Origin: Funneliformis mosseae
Lineage: Eukaryota > Glomeromycota > Glomeromycetes > Glomerales > Glomeraceae
Assembly: GCA_910592005.1 (NCBI GenBank)
Contig: CAJVPP010000229.1
Location: forward strand, 1-39,207
DNA length: 39,207 bases
Direction: 5' to 3'
Notes under the pieces: generated by a model
The model's database searches: none
What the model was told of the DNA's origin: nothing
The model's input: only the letters and a program-made list of their open reading frames with translations
In this document: positions 33,300 through 39,207 of the stretch, piece by piece
Numbering within the stretch: position 1 is the stretch's first letter
Layout: each line of letters begins with the position of its first letter
Program-made: the position numbers and the translations under genes

Positions 33300-33700
33300 A
33301 CACTATTAATAAGAATTTCTTATAATTTGATGAAGTTTATTGGTAATATTATTCTTATGTATAGTAAAAGTATTAATTATTAAATCTATTTAAACAAAAA
33401 AAGGTTAGATAATATTATAATATAATAAAAAATTATGAAATTAATCTTACTTTTATTTTATATTGATCAGGAATAATATAATGCAAATAAAAACATTTAA
33501 TAAAACTTCTAAAAGAAGTATTATTAACAACAATAAAAGGTTGAAGATCATGTATAAGCTATTGAATAAGATATTTATTATATTTATTTTATTCTTGTCT
33601 ATTATAAGGAGTTGTAATATTATTTTTAATTTTTTATATTTTTATAAATACTTAAAGTTGATGTATTTGAAGATATTTTTATAAAGAAGATACATTTATT
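33300..33700 (-). pseudogene. hAT transposase 2, N-terminal part
   Basis: Beyond the 3' LTR the minus strand reads YNKYLIQ-stop-LIHDLQPF, then VVNNTSFRSFIKCF, then YIIPDQYKIKVRLIS. This is the typical segment of hAT transposases before the catalytic core (W-I-x-D-x-Q-P-F-x-V-V). The TAG sits at the canonical Trp. Joined across the LTR element it runs toward the ANI(W)T block at 27790-27804, with some decay in between (33310-33420). The plus-strand open frame at 33463-33684 is its antisense shadow. Confidence 0.65.
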
Positions 33701-33960
33701 GATATTTGATTTATTTCTGAATTTGAAATCTGACTAATCCTTGAAATATTATTAGCTTATTCATCAGAATTAATTTTGTCAAAGTTAATTATTCACTTAT
33801 TTTCATTATCCTTAAATTAGTTAGTATTGAATTTATCACTACTTAATATTCTTTAGAAAAAGTTTCTTCTTTTTATTCTTCTATTTCAACAAAAAAAAGC
33901 ATGAGAATTATTTAGATTTTGTTTGATAATTATCATTTTTAAAAAAAATTGATATTACAA
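33701..33960 (-). other. possible acidic/Ser-rich 5' exon remnant of hAT 2
   Basis: The minus strand near 33700-33790 reads NNISRISQISNSEINQISI. Near 33850-33890 it reads EIEE-stop-KEETFSKEY. Such Ser/acidic leaders precede hAT cores in some fungal copies, but no BED finger is visible, so this is only suggestive. Confidence 0.25.
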
Positions 33961-33965
33961 AATTA

Positions 33966-34140
33966 TTATTTGACAATTATCACTACAAAATTACTGTTTT
34001 AAAAATAGCTAATACAAATATTATTGTTACAAAAATTAGTACTACTACAAATTACTGTTACAAAAATTGCTATTACAAAATTACTATTACAAAAATTGTT
34101 GTTATTAATTTAAATTACTATGTCATAAAATTACAAGTCA
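33966..34140 (+). repeat. degenerate minisatellite (ATTAC..TACAAAAATT)
   Basis: Units of the form AAATTACT(A/G)TTACAAAAATT(G/A) recur with a period of roughly 28-30 bp. The array is short and diverged. Confidence 0.5.
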
Positions 34141-35240
34141 TAAATTTATTTTTTTATTTTTATCTTATTTATTTTATTTTAAAATAATTAAATATTAATA
34201 TTATAAATTTAAATAGAACTGATTCAAAAGAGTCAGTTCTCTTAAAACCAATTGTTTTACTTTAATTTCTCAGTTTGACTCAAAAGTAAAACTAACATTT
34301 AATTCTAAAACTAACTCTAAATTATTCAATTTGAAACTTTCTTATCCCTAATTATATGTATTTTGCAAAGTTTTTTTATAAATTTTTAAAAAAAATTTAA
34401 TTTGAGAACAAAATTATTTCTTACTATAAATTCAAAATTTAAGTTAGAGGAGAATTATTAACAGAAGAAATTATAGCTTCAAATATTATGTAGGATTTGC
34501 CATTAATTATAATCTTACGTTAAATAATATTATAATTACGCTAAATTAATAATAATTTCTATTTTGCCTTTTTTTTTGTTTCTTCTATATAGCCTGTTTA
34601 TTCTATTTATTTTATTTTTTCTGTATTTCTTTTAACATCTGTAATTTATTTTATTTCTTTTTATTATTTTTATAGTTTATATAATTTTTATTATTTTATT
34701 ATATTTAAGTATATTTTTATTGGAATATATATCTATATTTAGTTAATTTATAGTGTAGTAAGTAGTTAGCTATAGCAAATTTATTTTGTATAAATAGAAT
34801 AACTTTTTACTTAAGTTGTAAATTAACTCTTCTGTAAGTTTCAAGTTATTAATAAAAAAATCAATTTAAATCTATATAAATTTACTTTTTTCTTCAACAT
34901 TATTTTTCATTTAGGATTTATTATGATATACTACATTATCTTGCTATTAAATTACAAGTTCAATTAATATATCTTAAATTCTAAGAAGTGATAAATTGCT
35001 AAGTTGATTCAAGTATAATAGATACCTATAAGATTTAAAAAAATTCTAAGATCAGAAATTCTAACATATAAAATCAACTATCATAGTCTTTTAATTTAAA
35101 CATTAAGATAACTGAAAATAAATTTAATGATAATATCAATAAAATTGTTCTTTTAATTTGACAAGTTCTCCAAATATTTAATATTCTTTAGCAAATCAGT
35201 TTAATTTAAAAGTTCAATTCAATAGAATAATAAACTATAA
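34141..35240. other. AT-rich region without recognised gene
   Basis: No coding or RNA feature was recognised on either strand. Confidence 0.45.
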
Positions 35241-35246
35241 TATTTA

Positions 35247-35640
35247 AGAAATGATAAATGTATAATTTCTTAGAAATGATAAAAAATTCATACTTAGAAA
35301 TGATAAAAAATCATATTGAAGAAATAATAAAACTATCATATCTAAATAATGATAAAATTATCATATTTAAGAAATAAAAAACTATCATAACTAAAGAATG
35401 ATAAAATTATTATACCTAAAGAAACAATAATATCATCATTTTTTAAAAATGATAAAACTATTATATCTAAGAATAATAAAATTATTATACCTAAAAAATG
35501 ATAATACTATTATACCTAAGAAAAAATAATACTATCATACCTTAGGAATAATAAATCTATTATATTTAAGAACAATAAAATTATTATACTTAAAGAATGA
35601 TAAAATTATTATATCTAAAGAATGATAATACTTTCTTATA
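35247..35640 (+). repeat. minisatellite array 1 (AAGAATGATAAAA.TATTATA.CT)
   Basis: About 15 diverged copies of a 25-30-bp unit such as CTAAAGAATGATAAAATTAT. The unit is the same as in the larger palindromic array at 37160-37870. Confidence 0.7.
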
Positions 35641-35644
35641 GTGT

Positions 35645-35815
35645 TCTGCACAGATTTAAATCAGATCTATCAAATTCAGATCAGATTTAGATTTAGATTC
35701 AGATTGAATCTAATTCATCAAATTCAGATTCTAATTCAGATCTGATTTATCAGATTCAGATTCAGAGTCAGATCTGATCTATCAAATTTAGATTCAGATT
35801 TAGATCTTAAATTAA
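35645..35815 (+). repeat. CAGAT-word repeat region
   Basis: Dense repetition of TCAGATT(C/T)AGAT and GATCTGAT(C/T)TATCA words, partly palindromic (AGATCT, ATCTGAT...ATCAGAT). It directly follows minisatellite array 1. Confidence 0.6.
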
Positions 35816-35999
35816 TTATCAAATGTTAAATTGATAATTTTTATTGTTTTTGTAAAAGCTTATTTCTTTAAAATTGAACTAAAAAAAGCAAGCTTTACCA
35901 ACTTTAGCTGTGAGTAAGAATTTTTTTTAATATTTTTTTTTAATATATATTTATTTTAATGTTTTAATTTATTTAGGTCTTATGTATAGTTAATTGAGT

Positions 36000-36130
36000 G
36001 AGTAGTAAAATGTGGGTAATGAGAGCAGTGAAGGATAATGGGAATATTAAGGCAGTGGAAGGCAGTGAAAAAAAGTGAAAAATAGTAGAATAGTAGAGTA
36101 GTAAGGTAGTAGGTAAAATGAAGAGAAGAA
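36000..36130 (+). other. purine-rich GTAG/GCAGTG repeat stretch
   Basis: One strand is almost free of C: GAGAGCAGTGAAGG, GGCAGTGGAAGGCAGTG and GTAGAATAGTAGAGTAGTAAG follow each other. Such strand asymmetry is unusual here. It could be a degraded minisatellite or splicing-enhancer-like exon sequence. Confidence 0.4.
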
Positions 36131-36339
36131 TTACTATATAGAAATTGAGATTATTTATTAATATTTACTTATTTATATTTTAGAATTAGTTAGAATTTTG
36201 AATATTATTTATTTTTACTTTCTGCATATAATTTAAAGCCTTTTTTAAAACTTCATATACTAAGCAATTGATTTTAGTTTTTAGAAATATTTTTTATTTA
36301 GATTTCTAATTAGATTTGACCAGTTTCGTTAAAGGTTCA

Positions 36340-36975
36340 TTTGGCTATTAGTAACTGTATTAGTAAGTTTTTTAATTTATTTATTTATTTATTTATTTTA
36401 ATTTATTTCTATCAATTTTTTTTAATATTAATTAATGGTTTTGTAATAAGAGGTTAATTAAAATTAATTTTTTTTATTTAAATTTAATTAATTTCATTTT
36501 TAAATTTTTTTTTTTGTATTTGTTTATTAATTTATTTTTTAAGTTATATTATTTTAGGATTTAAACAATTTTCTTAATGAAGTAGTAAGTAAGTTAATTT
36601 TAATTAATTAATTATTTATTTATTTTTCTTTATATTTATTATTAATTGTTTTTTATAGAAATATTTTGGTAATTTTGTAGTAAAGGATCAGGTTTAATTT
36701 ATTAATTTTTTTATTATTTATTTTAATATTTAATTTTTTTTTGGTAGATTATTACTTATGCTAATAGTTACTATGTATATTAAATTGATATAATTTAATT
36801 TAATTTTTATTTTATTAATTTAATTAATTTTTTTTAAAAATTGTAGCTTTTTTGATAAATAAAATTATTATACCAAAAAATTGGTAACTTTCGGTAAGTG
36901 AATTTAATTTTAATTAAAATTTTTATTTAATTTAATTTAATATTTATTTTTAGATTTCTTTTAATATTATTCACT
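36340..36975 (+). other. series of splice-site-bounded cassettes
   Basis: At least four stretches of about 30-50 nt each follow a polypyrimidine-type acceptor (TTTTAG, TTTATAG, TTGGTAG, ATTGTAG); most end in a GTAAGT/GTAAGTG- or GTTTAA-like donor, separated by (ATTT)n-rich sequence. Examples start near 36558, 36660, 36750 and 36847. They look like micro-exons or a tandemly duplicated exon/intron unit; no protein is recognisable. Confidence 0.35.
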
Positions 36976-37160
36976 GGTCGAAATCAAAAAAATCAGACAT
37001 GTGAAAATTGATCTAAAATCAGCCTAAAATCAGCCTAAATTTGGCAAATTATCAAAAATCAGCTTAGCTGATTGGCATATATCAGAAATCAGCAAAAAAT
37101 CAGCCAAAATTTGACCTATCTTATTTATAGCTGATTGGCATATTTATAGCTGATTATTTT
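36976..37160 (+). repeat. AATCAGC repeat with palindromes
   Basis: AATCAGC(C/T/A) recurs about eight times. ATCAGCTTAGCTGAT (37058-37072) is a perfect 6-bp stem with a 3-nt loop, and AGCTGATTGGCATAT occurs twice. Confidence 0.6.
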
Positions 37161-37870
37161 ATCATTCCTTAGGGACAATTGTTTTATCGTTCCTTAGGGA
37201 TGATGGTATTATTATACCTGAAGAATGATGGTATTATTGTATCCAAAAAATGATGATTTTATCATTCCTTAAGGACGATTATTTTATCGTTCCTAAAGAA
37301 TGATGCATTTATCATACCTTAAGTATGACGATTTATCATTCCTAAGGTATAACGGTATTATCATTCCTTAGAAACGATAGTTTTATCGTTCTTTAGAGAC
37401 GATAGGGTATTATCATTCCTTAGGAATAATAGGATATTATCGTTCCTTAAGGATAATAGGGTATTATCATTCCTTAAGGATGATAGTATTATCATATCTA
37501 AGGAATGATAATTTTATCGTACTTAAAGAATGATGGTATTATCATTCCTTAGGGACGATTGTTTTATCATTCTTTAGAGACGATGATATTATCATACTTA
37601 AAAAATGATAGTTTTATCATACCTAAAGAACGATGATTTTATTGTTTCTTAGAGATGATAGTATTATCATACCTAAAAAACAATAGTTTTATCGTATCTA
37701 AAGAATGATGATTTTATCATTCCTTAAGGACGATGATTTTATTATATCTAAAGAATGATGATTTTATCATTCCTTAAAGATGATGGTTTTATCGTACCTA
37801 AAGAATGATGATTTTATCATTCCTTAGAAATGATAATTTTATTGTTTCTTAGGTAAGATGCATTTATCAT
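37160..37870 (+). repeat. palindromic minisatellite array 2
   Basis: About 28 copies of a 24-26-bp unit alternating ATCATTCCTTA(A/G)GGA and GATGATTTT. Because ATCATTCCTTAAGGATGAT is nearly its own reverse complement, each pair of units can form hairpins (e.g. AATGATGGTATTATCATT). CGTT/CATT variants differ by transitions. It shares its unit with array 1. Confidence 0.8.
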
Positions 37871-38079
37871 TCCAATAAACCAAACTTTACATTAAACTGA
37901 TTTGCTAAAATAATATTGATTTAATATATTATTTGAGTTTATTTCTGATATATAGGAATATTTATATAAATAAGCTTAACTTTTTAAAAAATAATTTCAA
38001 TCATTTTCAAATTTCTCTTTTTACATTTCACTAAAATCCTGAAAAAAAATCATCTCAAGAATAAAAAGACCTAAGTTGA

Positions 38080-38712
38080 ATTTTAGTCAATTTTCGCTTT
38101 CAACTATCAAAATTGGATGAAGAAAAAGCTGTATTTTAGTCAAATTTTCAAAAATAAACTGATTTTTTTTACTTTTTATAATAGAAATATACCTTCAATC
38201 ATTAAATCAGACGAAAATTAAGTTGAATTTTTCTGATTTTATTGCTTTTAATAATAGAAACATGCCTCCAATTATCAAATCGGATGAAAATTAAGTTGAA
38301 TTTTTCTAATTTTTTTACTTTTTATAATAGAAACATGCCTTCAGCTATCAAATCAAACGAAAATTATGTTGAATTTTTCTGATTTTTTTACTTTTTATAA
38401 TAGAAATATACCTCTAATTATCAAATCGGACGAAAATTAAGTTGAATTTTTCTGATTTTTTTACTTTTTATAATAGAAATATACCTTCAATCATCAAATC
38501 AGACGAAAATTAAGTTGAATTTTTCTGATTTTTTTGCTTTTTATAATAGAAACATACCTCTAACCATCAAATCGGATGAGAAGTAAGTTGAATTTTTCTG
38601 ATTTTTTTACTTTTTATAATAGAAACATGCCTTTAACCATCAAATCAGATGAAAATTAAGTTGAATTTTAGTCATTTTTCTGATTTTTTTACTTTTTATA
38701 ATAGAAACATTC
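38080..38712 (+). repeat. 73-bp tandem repeat array
   Basis: The phrase ATAATAGAAA starts at 38178, 38251, 38324, 38397, 38470, 38543 and 38616, exactly 73 bp apart each time, then at 38698 (an 82-bp last unit with extra AGTCATTTT). Each unit also has ATCAAATC(A/G)GA(C/T)GAAAATTAAG and GAATTTTTCTGATTTTTTTA. It ends in TCCTTTTTTTTTAG, directly before the coding exon, so the array probably lies in an intron or 5' region. Confidence 0.9.
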
Positions 38713-38724
38713 CTTTTTTTTTAG

Positions 38725-39203
38725 GTTCTAGTGATCGGTCGCCTGAATCTCCTGACTCTGCGGCTCATATATCTGATATGTCATTGTATCCAGAAATAAG
38801 CCCTCCTGGCTACATTTAAAGCTGGTCTGAACCGCTGAAACACTAGCCTTCGCAACCGGCTATGTACCTTAGACGCCACATGGCTAACCTTTGATACAGT
38901 TAACACGAAGGATTCTGGCCAATTACTGGAAAGAAGAGTCTTTATCAACCTAATTCAGAATGGCTGTCTGACACAGTTAATACGCCCAGACTATCAAAAT
39001 CATCCCGAGAATTAAACTCAGGCCTCTCAAACCCTAATTGACTCATAGACGCCACAGTACTTCAACTAGAAGCCACCTATAACCTACGACTCTTGTTCAA
39101 TCCAAGTTATATAGCGTTTACCATTAACCTGTCATGTCCCGTTATCGGTAATAACCCCCTTGCAGACGATGCGGCACTTGCCCATTACAGGCCAGCCCCC
39201 TAA
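38725..39203 (+). pseudogene. GC-rich broken coding exon of unknown transposon-like protein
   Basis: After the acceptor-like CTTTTTTTTTAG, one plus-strand frame runs 159 codons to TAA at 39201-39203. It reads SSDRSPESPDSAAHISDMSL, ISPPGYI, SWSEPLKH, RRHMANL, GFWPITGKKSLYQPNSEWLS, DTVNTPRLSKSSRELNSG, VLQLEATYNLRLLFNPSYIA and SCPVIGNNPLADDAALAHYR. There are five internal stops (two TAA, one TAG, two TGA) and no frameshift. Base composition is near half G+C with many CpG, unlike everything upstream. The C-terminal phrase seems familiar from repeated AM-fungal proteins, but I cannot name a family. The gene may continue past the window. Confidence 0.5.
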
Positions 39204-39207
39204 TACA

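Noticed and set aside
33463..33684. Plus-strand ORF of 73 codons
   Set aside because: It lies antisense to recognisable hAT N-terminal coding sequence (LIHDLQPF, VVNNTSF).
38080..38712. CRISPR-like array
   Set aside because: The whole 73-bp unit repeats without unique spacers, so it is a plain tandem repeat.
1..39207. Mitochondrial or bacterial origin because of the very high A+T content
   Set aside because: Spliceosomal-type introns, hAT, Tc1/mariner and LTR elements, and the absence of mitochondrial genes or bacterial operons point to nuclear DNA.
1..39207. tRNA or rRNA genes
   Set aside because: I found no convincing B-box with a matching acceptor stem and no conserved rRNA segment on either strand.

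Overview
The window is strongly AT-rich (about four fifths A+T by eye), eukaryotic and nuclear. It contains short GT...AG introns of 60-95 bp, transposons typical of fungi, many minisatellites and no tRNA or rRNA that I could recognise. The low GC and the style of the transposase families suggest an early-diverging fungus, most likely an arbuscular mycorrhizal fungus (Glomeromycotina). That assignment is inference from family resemblance, not from a database search. Almost everything recognisable is a decayed mobile element or decayed multi-exon gene, and I see no confidently intact host gene.

Layout. 1-3057: no gene. 3058-5045 (minus): an IS607-like transposon with a serine recombinase (tnpA) and a TnpB/Fanzor-like nuclease. 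Both genes carry spliceosomal-type introns, and nested alternative hairpins lie at the nuclease stop codon. 5046-11059: mostly empty, with a possible promoter or LTR fragment near 7750 and a helix-turn-helix fragment near 9470. 11060-12897 (minus): a large broken DDE-type transposase (Plavaka/Tnp2-like), then an acidic low-complexity ORF at 13259-13756. 14431-16275 (plus): a seven-exon broken gene of unknown family. 17019-17227 (minus): a Tc1/mariner N-terminal fragment. 17540-20825 (plus): a hAT transposon with subterminal repeats. 20830-22573 (minus): a second Tnp2-like transposase that stops where the hAT begins. 22653-23345: two 55-bp repeat arrays in front of a TATA box and a six-exon broken gene (23411-25446, plus). 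25780-25831: a strong hairpin. 26441-33700: a three-level nest, with a Tc1/mariner element inside an LTR retrotransposon inside a second hAT transposase. 33900-38712: a chain of minisatellites, including two palindromic arrays, splice-site-bounded cassettes and a 73-bp array. 38725-39203: a GC-rich broken coding exon.

The unifying observation is how these genes are broken. Reading frames stay continuous for hundreds of codons with few frameshifts but many stop codons. Nearly every stop sits where the family has Gln, Arg or Trp, so it is one C-to-T or G-to-A change away. The Tc1 transposase has seven internal stops and no frameshift in 1011 nt. The tnpA recombinase has three consecutive TGA codons where the family has Arg-Arg-Trp. 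The nuclease active-site block carries three substitutions that are all transitions. The two LTRs differ mainly by transitions. This points to a RIP-like or methylcytosine-deamination process acting on repeats in this genome.
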